Shown piece after piece: positions 1 through 11,317 of a DNA stretch of 64,000 bases. Source of the DNA: Xestospongia bergquistia (lineage: Eukaryota; Porifera; Demospongiae; Haplosclerida; Petrosiidae); assembly GCA_963965975.1 (NCBI GenBank), contig OZ014422.1:4859155-4923154 (forward strand), given 5' to 3'. The notes beneath the pieces were generated by a model, which was not told the origin of the DNA, searched no databases, and saw only the letters and a list, made by a program, of their open reading frames with translations. The number at the start of each line of letters is the position of its first letter. Position 1 is the stretch's first letter. The position numbers were made by a program, and so were the translations under genes.

Positions 1-322
1 ATGCAGTATTTACAGATCGATATGCAACAAAAATTTACTATATTGTTTTTCTTACAACATTAGATACTACGTTCGTTTCTTACCGTTGTTGATGAGACAT
101 GACAGTATTGACTACAGACAATATGTGAATAACTTGTAGATTAGATGACTTTTTCTCTCTGCTCAAAAGTTTAACAAAACTGCAACAGTTTACGTAAACG
201 AGGCATCTTTTTGCAAGCCAGTAGTGGGGCGTGTACGTAATAAACAAAAGATTAATTTAATGATTATTATTAATGATAATTAACGCCAGACTGACACACC
301 TCTCATTAACACGACAAAGAGA
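1..322. other. Upstream intergenic region
   Basis: No coding exon or RNA gene was recognised. The stretch is AT-rich, with runs of ATTA/TTAAT near 250-290 just before the first gene. It probably holds the promoter of the promethin-like gene, but no clear TATA box or known motif decides this. Confidence 0.4.
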
Positions 323-748
323 ATGTCACAATTTAAGGAGAGTATCTACTCCAGGTACTCTGGGCTCAAATATGACGACGTCATCTCCAATGTCAAGTCT
401 TTCCTCCAGTATGGTACCAACCATCCATTGCAATTTATAGCTGGAACCACCTTTACCTGCTTTGCTGTGATACCAGTTTTGAGTTTCATTGGATTTGCTT
501 TGGGAACTTTGTGTCTGACAGTGTTAGCTGCGATAGTATGGCAATTCTTTTTAATTCTCTGTGCTGTCATTGGTTTAGCTATAGCCCTTTCTGTAGCTAT
601 AACACTAGCAGGATGTTGTACTGGATTGGCAACCATTTTATATTGTGTATTTGTAAGTATAAAATCATCACTGATACGAATCAGTTCATTGAGAACACAT
701 GATGAGTCCAGTACATCAGAAAAATTGACAAGTGCTAAAGAAGACTGA
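323..748 (+). CDS. Promethin-like lipid droplet assembly factor (LDAF1/TMEM159 family)
   Basis: A single-exon ORF of 141 aa. The first 35 residues are polar, residues about 36-120 form a long hydrophobic stretch of four consecutive membrane-embedded segments, and the C-terminus is charged (ends SAKED). The HPLQF entry to the hydrophobic block, then alternating Leu/Ile/Val with Gly-Cys-Cys, resembles human LDAF1/promethin, which forms a ring with seipin at ER sites of lipid droplet formation. Human LDAF1 is about 160 aa, so the length fits. The first ATG at 323 is used; no upstream in-frame exon is seen. The family call rests on topology and weak sequence likeness, so another small multipass hydrophobic protein remains possible. 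Confidence 0.6.
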   Translation: MSQFKESIYSRYSGLKYDDVISNVKSFLQYGTNHPLQFIAGTTFTCFAVIPVLSFIGFALGTLCLTVLAAIVWQFFLILCAVIGLAIALSVAITLAGCCTGLATILYCVFVSIKSSLIRISSLRTHDESSTSEKLTSAKED

Positions 749-808
749 ACACCAAAGTCTATGAATCAATTGGGGACTTTCTTTCATATATTGTTATGAT
801 AACCCTTG

Positions 809-880
809 AACTATATTGCATCACATGATCCAAAACAATACTTGACAACTATATTGCATCACATGATCCAAAACAATACT
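809..880. repeat. 34-bp direct tandem duplication
   Basis: A 34-bp unit beginning AACTATATTGCATCACATGA occurs at 809-842 and again, identical, at 847-880, separated by 4 bases. It lies in the 160-bp gap between the stop codons of the convergent promethin-like and UTP6 genes, so it is probably in one or both 3' UTRs. Confidence 0.9.
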
Positions 881-908
881 GACTCTTTACATTATATTCT
901 ATGTAATA

Positions 909-3900
909 TTACAGGTGTTTTAATTGTGTGTTATATTTACTAACAAATTCTGATGTAAAAGATCCATCCAATGTCTTCATAGCACGCCAATATAGGTTTC
1001 CAACATTTTGGACACCATCTCCCATTGTCATCATGGCAACTATAAAATTTAGCCAAATATCTAAACAACGGATCAACTATCAATAAAGTAATGTTAATGA
1101 CACAATACCTGGACATGTGGAACCATGTTCATTCAATGCATTCTCAAACAAGGTTTGCAATTTCAACATATCTGGGACCTCCTAATAAAGAATACATCAT
1201 TCCAAGTCACATTAATTCCTTAAGTTAAGATTAACCTGTACTTTCTCATAGTTAATAACTTTGATGTACAGGGAGACAGGTAATGGCTGTTGAGTCTTTA
1301 GACTGCAGTAATAGAAAAATAGAATGATTGTTGTCACAATATGCCTCACCCTCTTGCAGGTGGTTAGTATTCAGTATATTATACTACACACATAAAACAT
1401 TATGCAGATGATGTCATTGTAGCATTCTCTGACCAAATTCCTAAAATCATTAGGCTCTAATCCAGTGACAATAAGCACACCTATTCTTTGAAAGTATGGT
1501 TACTAACTACAGTCAGGAAGAAGGGAGACTTTGAGGAAAACATTAGTTCTTATATTTGACATGTTTATGATTGTCATGTACACTATACATAGCATTAAGT
1601 CTTCAGTTGATATAAATGGTTTTCCAAAACTACCAAAATTATGTGTAGTACATTGCTATAAACATACAATTTATAAATTTTCCTGATATGATGGATACCT
1701 CCAGTAGCAAGACCCCAATCTAAATACTGCAGACCAATTGCTTCTTTTATAGAAAACACTGAAGAGTGCAAACATTCCTAAATAATAGACAATAAAATAA
1801 TACACTGCTAGTATTTCAGTGATGTGGTCATTATACATGGATATATGCAATTTGTTGTTTTGTTCATAAAACAGTGTTAATGGTAGTCAGTTACAAGCAT
1901 TAACACCTACTACATGTAAACAATGATATGCTTTAGCAAATAACATACAATTTATTGTGAACATATGTTTAGAGATCCAAGACTGTAAATACTAAAATAC
2001 CTTAAACAGCTCTTCTAATATTTTATTTTCAACTTTACCTATGACAGCTTGATTAATTAAGAACTGTAAAACTTGGAGACTAGACTGCAAGAGAGTTACA
2101 TAAAAAGTAGAGTTTAATTTCTACATACCTCAGGAGAAATACACGACAAAGCTTCAATACACATTGACTTGATGTCTTTAAACTCAGTGCTCCATAATTC
2201 ACATTGAAGTCTGGTAATCCATATATCAGCTGATGACGGATGAAGAGTTACACATTGTCTGGCCAATGAAAGAGCAGCATTCTGTAAGCTATAAGTTTGA
2301 AGCAGATTTATCTGGATAGGAATACAGCAATAAAACAAGATTACAATTTACAATTGTAAAAATCGTCTCAAGATTATTTTGAATTTTTGATGGTACTGTT
2401 GTTGCTGTGAGGGATTTGATTATTGCTAAGTTTTAAGACTGGAGAGTTGGCAGAAGCTATGAAACTGCTCAAAAACGTTTTTTTGAGTTACAGAACTCAG
2501 AAGCTTTGATCATTCATGCACAATTAGAGGACTCACAGTAACTGTAATGATATTTATTGGTAGCTATGTTTGTCAGCAGTTACTATATGCGGGATAATTT
2601 CATTCATCACTCTCAAAGACACATGCAACAATAGATAGAAATTTGTGAAATATACATCACATGTATACATACTAAATGGTACCAACTGATATTCTGTGTA
2701 TGCCAGGAAGAAAATACCATACAGATATCAACAAGGTTTTCTCACCAATTGTAAGCTGACATGTTCAGTTAGCCTCTCCTTCACACTAGCCTCGTGACTA
2801 ACATTCAACATTTTATCAACAGCAATCTAAAAGACAGATGACTAAAATTAACAATAGTATAACAACATACTTTCATGTTATCTGAGTTCTTTCCAGTCCA
2901 ATAGTGCACTCTTTGTATAAGAAACACTAAGAACTTTTCCCACAACAATATTTCTTCATTGGGTGCTGAAAAGTAAAATTTGTATCAACAGATTTTCAAA
3001 TATTCTAGTTACCTTCATTGTGATGGAGCAATTCAATGCCTTCTCTATAAATTTGCTCACTCCTCTTTTCCAATGCTTTAGCTTCAGATACTACATAATA
3101 TAATTGTTATAGACAAAAAGTAACAAAGTGAATTTATATACAGTTGAGTTGGTCTTCCTTAACTCTTGTCCAATTTTTCATAGCAAGAGCATCCCACATC
3201 AATCCACTGTAAGGGAAGTCTGTCTGTAAACTATGAGAGATGATGTAACATTAAAGAGTGTAATTGTACAAACTTGTCATAAATATCTTGTTCTTGTCTG
3301 TCAGTGTCTTCAAATAGCAAAAGTAATGGCAAAAAAGAAAGCCTAAATTCAACACTAGCTACAGTAAGATTGTTATTATCTCAAATTGTTCAAGAACATT
3401 ATACCAGGAATAGCTTTAATAGCTTCTTGATATACAATATTAGGAATTTTATAATTCATAACATCATCAGCAGCTGGTTCCTAATCCATCAATTGGAAAA
3501 TGTACTGCCATATACTTCAACTCACTTCTTCAATGTTCAATGATAATATGTTTTTTCGTTTTCGCAACTAATGACAGGATTAATGTTAAAAGAATGATTC
3601 AGAATAGTGCAACTAACTTTATCCACCACTAGCATTTCCATTCTAAAAAACTGACACAAAATTTAAGCTATCACCTGGTATGATTTATTGATGAATACCT
3701 CTAGCCATAGTTTTTGAGCAGTTGGGTTAACTCTTAGACCTTGCTGAAAAAGTGTACGAGCAGCCACAATATTATTTCTTTCTTCAAACTCAAATTTAGC
3801 AGCAGTTATCCACAGACCTGAATTTATCATAACCACCAGATATATTAGGCTCATTAAGTCATCATAGCTAACCTATATGTGAAGGATGAATAGCTAAAGC

Positions 3901-5130
3901 TTTACCAAATATTTGACTGGTCAGTCCATGTTGGTTCATTTTTTGGCAGTATTTAATATGTTGAAGCCAAAGTTTAACATCTTCCTGTAATACACATCAA
4001 CATCAACAATAACAATTATAGTATCATAAATACCTTGAAATATTTAAGTGCTCTCTGTAGACAAATAAAAAGGATATTGTGACTTTTCTTAATCATAACA
4101 TAGACATACTTTAAACAATCCATGAATTCTGTTGGTAATACCAAATTCAGCATCTTCATTAGTAGCATACATACCCAACCTCTGATTAGTAAGAAAATGT
4201 AACTAATAGAGTATCTCTTTAAAATACTAAAGTACACAACTAAATGTGATATCAGATTACAAAGAGGAAAAACAGTGAGTATAGCAACAACAGAAACATA
4301 TCTAATGCTAACTTGTAGTGCTTTGACCTAACCTCATGTTCACAAGACTATAATTGAAATAAATCGTTCATTTGAAGGTACTGATATCACTATAAAACAC
4401 CACTGGTGATGCACAAACTGCAATGCTAGCAGAAGCCATGGAATAGTTACAGAATACTAGAATGAAGAGAAACAATCTAGCCATTGTTGTCAAATTGTTT
4501 TGAAAAGATGATGAAAGAAACAAGAACAAATTAAGCACTTAACCAATATCTACTGTGATTTTAGAAACATTATTTTAATCAGTGAGTCAGTCATCATTTG
4601 AACATGGTTGGTTAAAGAAAAACTGCCAAGTATTGAGAGATGATAATACATGTACATTTCATTGGACGATCCGGCCACATAGGTAGTGCTATCATCTGGA
4701 GTCTAACATGGTCAGACACCTGACCACACAAGACTATTCGTAATGTTTTAGGACTATTTGTCAAATATCTCACCTCTTTTCTGAGTTTCCTTAGCTTGTC
4801 CAAGTTTAATTCATACTACATATTACATACAGAAATGAGATAATGTGTTGCTTTATTATTTGTGATCATAAACCTGTATTGCTTTTAAGAAATCTTCTTT
4901 TCTACGAGGACGTCGAAACAGTTGATATTCTAGATGTCGTCTTTTTTGTACAATAGCTCTTTAAGTAATTTTATAATAATTATATAAATTAAATTTTATA
5001 TTACTAACTGTCACTAAGATAATTAAACAATCAGTTACCTTATTTCTGATTCAGTAAACAGTCCTATATATTGAAGTTCTTCTAAGTGAGGAAGCATTCC
5101 CTCAAGAACCAGGTGGACAGACTCTGCCAT
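909..5130 (-). CDS. UTP6: U3 snoRNA-associated protein 6 (UTP6), many short exons
   Basis: A component of the small-subunit processome, needed for nucleolar 18S pre-rRNA processing with U3 snoRNA. The start at 5128-5130 gives MAESVHLVLEGMLPHLEELQ, and the next exon gives IVQKRRHLEYQLFRRPRRKE, the conserved UTP6 N-terminal block. Later exons show HAT-repeat signatures such as RALKYFKEDVKLWLQHI and LWITAAKFEFEERNN (about 3700-4050). The last exon ends GNLYWRAMKTLDG...LKHL with the stop at 909-911, matching the end of human UTP6. The gene is split into more than a dozen exons with introns mostly 40-300 bp. It diverges from SLC25A10 with 102 bp between start codons. Middle exon boundaries (1100-3300) are approximate. 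Confidence 0.9.
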
Positions 5131-5232
5131 TTTAGACACGTGGGTCTTGTGGTACTGTGGGTGGAGACTGATCCAAGTGGTCTCATACATGGTGTAGGTG
5201 TGGTTTTTCTTTGCAGATGCTCAAATCGCCAA
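5131..5232. promoter_or_regulatory. Bidirectional promoter UTP6 / SLC25A10
   Basis: Only 102 bp separate the UTP6 start codon (minus) from the SLC25A10 start codon (plus), so both promoters must share this space or overlap the first exons. The reading frame of SLC25A10 stays open upstream to 5086, but that extension overlaps UTP6 exon 1 and has no carrier-family likeness. No TATA box is evident. Confidence 0.6.
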
Positions 5233-6974
5233 ATGGCCGCCAATCGTAGTACCAGACCTCAGAGATGGTATTTAGGTGGAATAGCATCAGCAGGAGCAGC
5301 AGCTTGCACTCATCCATTAGATCTGTTAAAAGTATGTAACATATAGAATATAACTATTATTTATTATATTTTATATTACAATATAAAATATGTTAGATTC
5401 TTTGTTCTTTTGTCTAAGTTTCCTTTTTTTAGATTTCTAAATAGATGGGTTTAGTTGTTGTAATAGGGAGTAATCAAACACCTACTATTAAACTATTGTA
5501 AAAGTTATTTATTGTTTTAAATATATTCATTGATTTTACTAATTACATAATTGATTATCAGCTTTACTATATTTTATAAATAAATGTTTGTATAAGATAA
5601 ACAAATGTTTGTATAACATTTACAAAATAAGTAATGCAGTCTTAAGAATATTGTCCTTAATTATTTTATTTTCTCATATTAGGTTCACTTACAAACACAG
5701 CAAGTAGTGGAAAGGGGGCTATTAGGAATGGCCATTACAGTAGTACGTACACAAGGGATATTAGCATTATATAATGGACTAAGTGCATCTCTTTTAAGAC
5801 AGGTAATAAATGGTTCATTTATGTGAATAAGAATATGCTAATATAGTTAACATATTCTACAACACGATTTGGTGTTTATGAAGGTTTTAAAAGAATTTTA
5901 ACGAAAAAGGAAGGAGGTATTTATTCTAATAAATTTTTGTTAATTTTCTTTTACAAATTAGCTAATTTACCATTCCATCAAAAAGTAGGGATAGGAGCAA
6001 TTGGTGGTAAGGAACACTAATAATTAATGTTGTCATATCACTAATCACTGTTAGGAATGTGTGGTGGATTAGTTGGTAGTCCAGCTGACATGATCAATGT
6101 TCGGTAAGAACTAATCATAGTACTTATTAGTAACATTGTTCTATAGAATGCAAAATGATGTAAAGATTGCTACTAAAGAACTTCGAAGAAAGTAAGAAGT
6201 GATTCCTTGTTATAATAATTATGCTGGACTATTGCTATATTGATAGCTATAAACATGTTGGAGATGGATTGATTAGAGTTGTTAGAGAAGGTAAGTGAAC
6301 ATTTTATGTTTTTTTACAAACTTAATTGAACTGTAGAGGGGTTCTTGAATTTATGGAGAGGAGCTTCTTTAAATATAATAAGAGCAGTACTTATAACTAT
6401 ATCACAAGTATAATGGTTATTATATAAAGGTTCTTTATTTCAATGTTTACAGGTAGCCTTTTATGAGCAAGTAAAACAGAACCTAATATCCACTGGGTTT
6501 GTCATCAATATATAACACTAAAATATTGAACAGATTATTTTAGGTTCTTCAATGATAATATTTTTACTCATTTTACTTCCAGTGTCATTGCTGTAAGGTT
6601 GACATCATTGTTAGTATAATAACAAAATTCACTTTTTAAGGGTTTTATTGCAACAACCTTCACGCAACCAGTTGATGTTGTTAAAACAAGGATGATGAAT
6701 GCTAAACCTGGTGACTATAAAGTATGTTACTACACAAATTGTTATTGTACTCACTATTCTAACAGACAATATTTCATTGTGTCCTTTATACTGCTCGTGT
6801 TGGACCGCTTGGGTTCTTTAAGGTAAGAACCAACATTTTATATACTAGAATTATCTATTCATTTTGTTATAGGGTTTTATGCCAGCGTTTATACGTCTTG
6901 GTCCACAAACAATCCTGACATGGTTAATTTTAGAGCAGTTACGAACTTTATTTCCATTAAAAAACATGACATAG
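5233..6974 (+). CDS. SLC25A10: Mitochondrial dicarboxylate carrier (SLC25A10)
   Basis: Exchanges malate or succinate for phosphate or sulfur oxyanions across the inner mitochondrial membrane. The protein starts MAANRSTRPQRWYLGGIASA and shows the three carrier signatures THPLDLLKV, SPADMINVRMQ and TQPVDVVKTRM, one per repeat. Dicarboxylate-carrier-specific stretches are also present: VHLQTQQV, GILALYNGLSASLLRQ and DNIFTHFTSS. It is split into about nine exons by 40-300 bp introns (for example after LLKV at about 5331, with the next exon near 5684). It ends LRTLFPLKNMT with the stop at 6972-6974. A start at 5086 in the same frame is possible but unlikely. Length is close to the usual 290 aa. 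Confidence 0.92.
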
Positions 6975-7023
6975 TAACAGCTATAATAAAATTTTAACAA
7001 AAAAATTACATGTGTATCTAGAG

Positions 7024-8147
7024 TTAATTTTTACAGGATCTTAAGACCATTTCTAACTCTTGTCCATGACCTAATCTAGACACATCTTTATCTTTTCTTA
7101 CAAGGACATTGGGCAATTTCCGAAGTTTAAGTACCTCTTGAAGTGGTACTTCCAGTTCTTCACAACAACATTTAAGTAAATTAAGATATGTCAATTCTTT
7201 AACATCTACTTCTACAAAGTCAGTCTCATCACTATCAGCAATACGTACTCTGATTGTTAGTTCTGAAAACTGACTTGATGTAGCCTTATCTATAAGTCGA
7301 CTAGTTTGCTGATGCATAGGTAGATCATTGTAAGGAAACTGTGGGTACTGTAAGTAATGTGGAACAACTGGTAGCTCTGATGTGTTCACAGTCATTGATG
7401 GTTTTTTACCACCACCAGGAATAGGTAAAATTTTAAAGATATTTTCATCAGATGTAAGATTAGATGGAGTTTCTCCCTTATGTGTCATTACTGATGCATT
7501 AGCTCCAGCATCTAATAAAAGTTGGACTACATCACGGTGACCTCTTTTGCATGCCCAGTGCAGAGCAGTCCTGTATTGAAGCTATAATTAAATCACTCTT
7601 CATTAAATTTCTTCATTATTGCTATAACTTAGGCTCAATGGCAAATTTGATATTACCAATAGAATTCACAAGATATTTCAAAGCCATGATGTGATCTTTC
7701 TGCCATTGTCTATATAGTTGCTGAATATTTTGATGTTCTATGTATTCTTACTGACCCACAAAATACTGGTGAAAATTTTCTAATTCAACTGTTTCCCAAG
7801 ACTGGATACCTAGTCATATGCAAGACTAGAAGGCAGTACACTAAAAAGGAATAGGCACAAACAGCTATTATACCCTTATAATAAATAACAATATGTGTTA
7901 TTTAAGATTTAGGAAGGTCAGTGTATGCCATCATTCTGCCAAGGTATATGAAATGATGAATGGATACAAAGTTAACAAAGCTTGTACTAAATATAAAGGG
8001 CCTTTGTTTTGTGCATCATAAAATTAATACTCACCATCCGTTCATTTTATTTTGAGAATTCACACTAGCTCCCATTTGAAGCAATCGTCTAACCTGCTGG
8101 AGGTTTCCTAAACAAGCAGCTTCTCTTAAAGTTTCATGGACATCCAT
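7024..8147 (-). CDS. ANKRD40: Ankyrin repeat domain-containing protein 40 (ANKRD40)
   Basis: Two exons: 8035-8147 (MDVHETLREAACLGNLQQ...) and 7024-7570, joined so that the split codon restores GWTALHWACKRGH. The N-terminal 75 residues carry about two ankyrin repeats (LREAACLGNLQQVRRLLQMG and LLLDAGANASVMTHKGE). A proline-rich linker follows, then the C-terminal ANKRD40 signature domain (ELTIRVRIADSDETDFVEVD ... LKLRKLPNVLVRKDKDVSRL). At about 220 aa it is shorter than human ANKRD40 (about 370 aa), mainly in the linker and ankyrin part. The molecular function of ANKRD40 is poorly known. The same C-terminal domain recurs in the next gene downstream on the other strand. Confidence 0.88.
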
Positions 8148-9832
8148 TTCCAATAAAATAATTTTGAATCTTTCGAATAATAAGAGTCAAAGATTTTATC
8201 CGGTCTTGAATTGGTGCTTGGAATCAGATGGGCCAGTCATTACATTAGCCAATTAATCTCACGTAGCAGCCTGTTTTTTTTGAGAAAGGGCTGACTCAGA
8301 CACCATAGTATGCTGTGGAGTTATCCTGCAGTTGCATTGAACTTTTAACACATTCAATGCCTACAGATCTATCAGGAAGCTTGTGTATTCAACCGGTGCA
8401 TGCATCTTAACCCTAAATAGAAAACACATTACAAAGCATGGAATTTAGTCTTGCTGGACAAATAGGTTTCATATTCTGCAAATATTGATAGTTTATTCAT
8501 TGATGGCGTGAAATGTATCTTCTCATGATCAAGTTAATTGAGATGTGACAGCATTTCTGGTACAGTGTTTGCTTTTATTTTTCTTAGCAGCTTAACTTGA
8601 ATGTCCTGATCACAGTCATTTCCAGACTAGCTAAGTCACTGCATGATGTCATTAATTTTAAACATGCTGTTGACCTTAACTAATTAAGACCATACGCATG
8701 GTTATAGATTAAATGTCAATCAGTGTGCATGTGGGTAGGTTGCCCATAGTTCAAGGTTGTTCTTATCCATGATTAGTACATCTGACAGAAGTTATGCATT
8801 TTTCTAAGTTTCAAAGTTTAATTTTCCACAAGTCCACTGCATGCATGAAAGTGAAAATGAACATAAACATAACTTGAATAATTTCAATAAAATACATGCA
8901 CAATAACATTAAACAGAAAGCTCAAGTACTTCTTCAGTAGTAGCTAAAAATATAGATTTCCCTAAATTTATATCATGCTACTGAAACTATAAACATCAAA
9001 TACAAACAAGAAATAAAATGTTGTAAACATTATGTGATACTGATATCAACTACTACAGTAGCTACATGCATCATCACAGTAAAGAATGGAAGAGATGGAC
9101 TCATTAGCAGCTACTAAAATCTTGTTTACAAAATCTATATTGTTTAGATAATTATGGTTCAACTAGATAAATGGTAACAAAGGTTGTTCAATTTAATGTT
9201 TTAGTGTGATATGAACTACATGATACTTGAATTAAGTCCAGTATTTTGACAACCATTCAGGTTTTCACTAAATGACTTTAACACTTTCTGAGTTGTTCCT
9301 GAGTTTGTAAGAATAAATTCCCAGTTTCCCACAAATGTTAGTATACTATGATGTCGGGAGCCTGAGGCTGAGAGTAGGTAGAGATAGACTATTTGTTGTA
9401 GTAACTTCTTTGTGTGTTCAATTATACCTTTCTGCTCAAGAAGAACCAATAGTTTAGGAGTTTCTAAATATTTTGACCACAATATCAATTTATTACATAT
9501 CCTTTTTTGCAATATTCGAAAAAGATTATACTTTTACGAGAACAAGGGATAACCAGCATCAAAGATTATTACATTTGTTACATTTTAACTTATGCTGCGA
9601 ATTTCTATTTAGTGCCTACAAGGCTTATTCGTTGCTAGGTAGTTTCAGTGTTGCTAGGTAGTATAAAATTGAAATTATGCACGTGGTTGAACATCTGATA
9701 ATAAGATGAGGAAGCTTTTTACGGTCATGGATCAACCGTCACCTTTTGTGTGTTAGATCTATGATTGTGGTTAGTTCGTGTAACCTTTCCCGAGAGTACA
9801 AGAGTGCGATCATCTGATCACAGAGAAAGAAG
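8148..9832. other. Intergenic region between ANKRD40 and the homeodomain gene
   Basis: About 1.7 kb between divergent genes. No exon with recognisable protein similarity was found on either strand. The only long ORF (minus, about 9216-9510) needs a non-ATG start and resembles nothing known. The last 200 bases hold a duplicated GTTGCTAGGTAGT motif and a TATAAAA box, listed separately. Confidence 0.5.
9631..9668 (+). promoter_or_regulatory. Duplicated GTTGCTAGGTAGT motif plus TATAAAA box
   Basis: GTTGCTAGGTAGT occurs at 9631-9643 and 9650-9662, and TATAAAA starts at 9662, about 165 bp before the homeodomain-fusion start codon. GTTGCTAGG resembles one half of an RFX X-box, but the right half (GGTAAC) is absent, so the factor is uncertain. 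Spacing to the start codon is compatible with a core promoter. Confidence 0.45.
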
Positions 9833-11249
9833 ATGATGAGCACTCAATTGTCTGATGCAGCGACTGACACAGATGTTACAGGAACTACTAGAAATGAACA
9901 CGAGGACGTACATGTGGAGATAGAGCACATCAGCGAGGATACTGGACTCGACTCAGATGATCACTCCATAGACATAAGAGTAGGAGACTCGAGTATCTAT
10001 GATCACGCTGTAATTGATGATGGTGGCATAGATGGACCAACTGCTGTAATTTGTGATGGCGGTGGAGGTGTTGATGGTTCGTCAGATGTGACCGTGTCTC
10101 GTCAGCAGCAATACTCAACACCGTTAGGTAATGGTAAAATTCATCTCTACAATCGAGTCCAAGGCAAACGGACAGTCATTCTGCCTCATCAGAGAAAGAT
10201 ACTAGAAGAATTTTATCGTACAGGCATGACAAGTGCATCTTACAATTTACATCATTTACATGAAGCAGCAGCAGATCAAACTGGTCTGGAGCTCTATGTC
10301 ATTAAAGTAAGACAGTGAACAGAGAGTCCATAACAAATATCTCAATAATTAAAACCTTGGCCCAGATGATATAGATGAAAAACCATCCCTTTTTTTGAGT
10401 GAACATGTTTGCCCTTAGAATCAAGGAGTCACTTCATCTACACAATATCTAGAGCATGACCTCTAAATGTTGATACCTTAATACATTAATTTCAAATTGG
10501 AAGTGCAGCGATTTTCTATTCACTTCTATAAAAATTGGTCCCACCCCATCTTTGTACATTTTTATTTTTTAAATATTCTTTAGAACTGGGTACGCAATCG
10601 TCGACGCCCATCAGCTGCTCAGAAACGTCAAGATCTCACAGCATCACAGATAATGAATCAATTGATACAACCAACAATTTCCACCTTTCCTAATGTTACC
10701 CTTCCAACTGTGACTACTGTAACAGTACCCACACCTCAACATGTCCATCCATCTCCACTTGTTATTCCTGAATCTAAAAGACAATGCTTGGAAGAGCCAG
10801 CCAGTAGTGAAAGTAGTTGTAAGTAATATTGATACATAATCATGATTTTAACTTGCATAAACTTAGGTGAACTAACAGTCAGAGTACGTATTGCTGATAG
10901 CGGTGAGACTGACTTTGTAGAAGTAGATGTTAAAGAATTGACATATCTTAGTTTACTTAAATGTTGTTGTGAAGAACTGGAAGTACCACTTCAAGAGGTA
11001 CTTAAACTTCGTAAACTACCTAATATCCTCATAAGGAAAGATAAGGATGTGTCTAGATTAGGTCATGGACAAGAGTTAGAAATGGTTTTAAGATCTAATG
11101 CTTCAGTCCATCAAGCTGTTATGACTTTTAGTCCATTTTCATCGTCGTCATCAGCAGTGCAGCTAATCAATGTTAATCCTTTGATAACGTCAGAGAATGG
11201 ACTCCTCCCTCCAGAGAATCATTCCTTAGAGTCTTCTACTCATTCATAA
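9833..11249 (+). CDS. Atypical homeodomain protein fused to an ANKRD40 C-terminal domain
   Basis: Three exons, 9833-10306, 10584-10818 and 10867-11249, give 363 codons in one frame. Residues 1-100 are acidic and low complexity (IEHISEDTGLDSDDHSIDI). Residues about 108-175 form a homeodomain: KRTVILPHQRKILEEFYRTG in helix 1 and IKNWVRNRRRPSAAQKR in helix 3, keeping W48, N51 and R53, with an intron just before the WVRNRR core as in many homeobox genes. The stretch between helix 1 and helix 3 is about five residues longer than the usual 60-aa domain. Position 49 is Val and position 50 Arg. From about residue 237 the protein carries ELTVRVRIADSGETDFVEVD...LKLRKLPNILIRKDKD, nearly identical to the end of ANKRD40 1.7 kb away. 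It is probably a nuclear transcription factor; its homeobox class is not recognised. Confidence 0.85.
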
Positions 11250-11317
11250 CTTTAAATAATAATAATTTTATAATCAAAAACCTTATTAATAATAGTTCAG
11301 GTAGTACACATTATCTG

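Noticed and set aside
3304-3543. Plus-strand 79-codon ORF at 3.3 kb
   Set aside because: It lies antisense to UTP6 exons (IVYQEAIKAIP and YMAVHFPID) and has no similarity of its own.
9216-9510. 98-codon minus-strand ORF in the ANKRD40-homeodomain gap
   Set aside because: It needs a TTG start, resembles no family and has no splice context. Likely chance.
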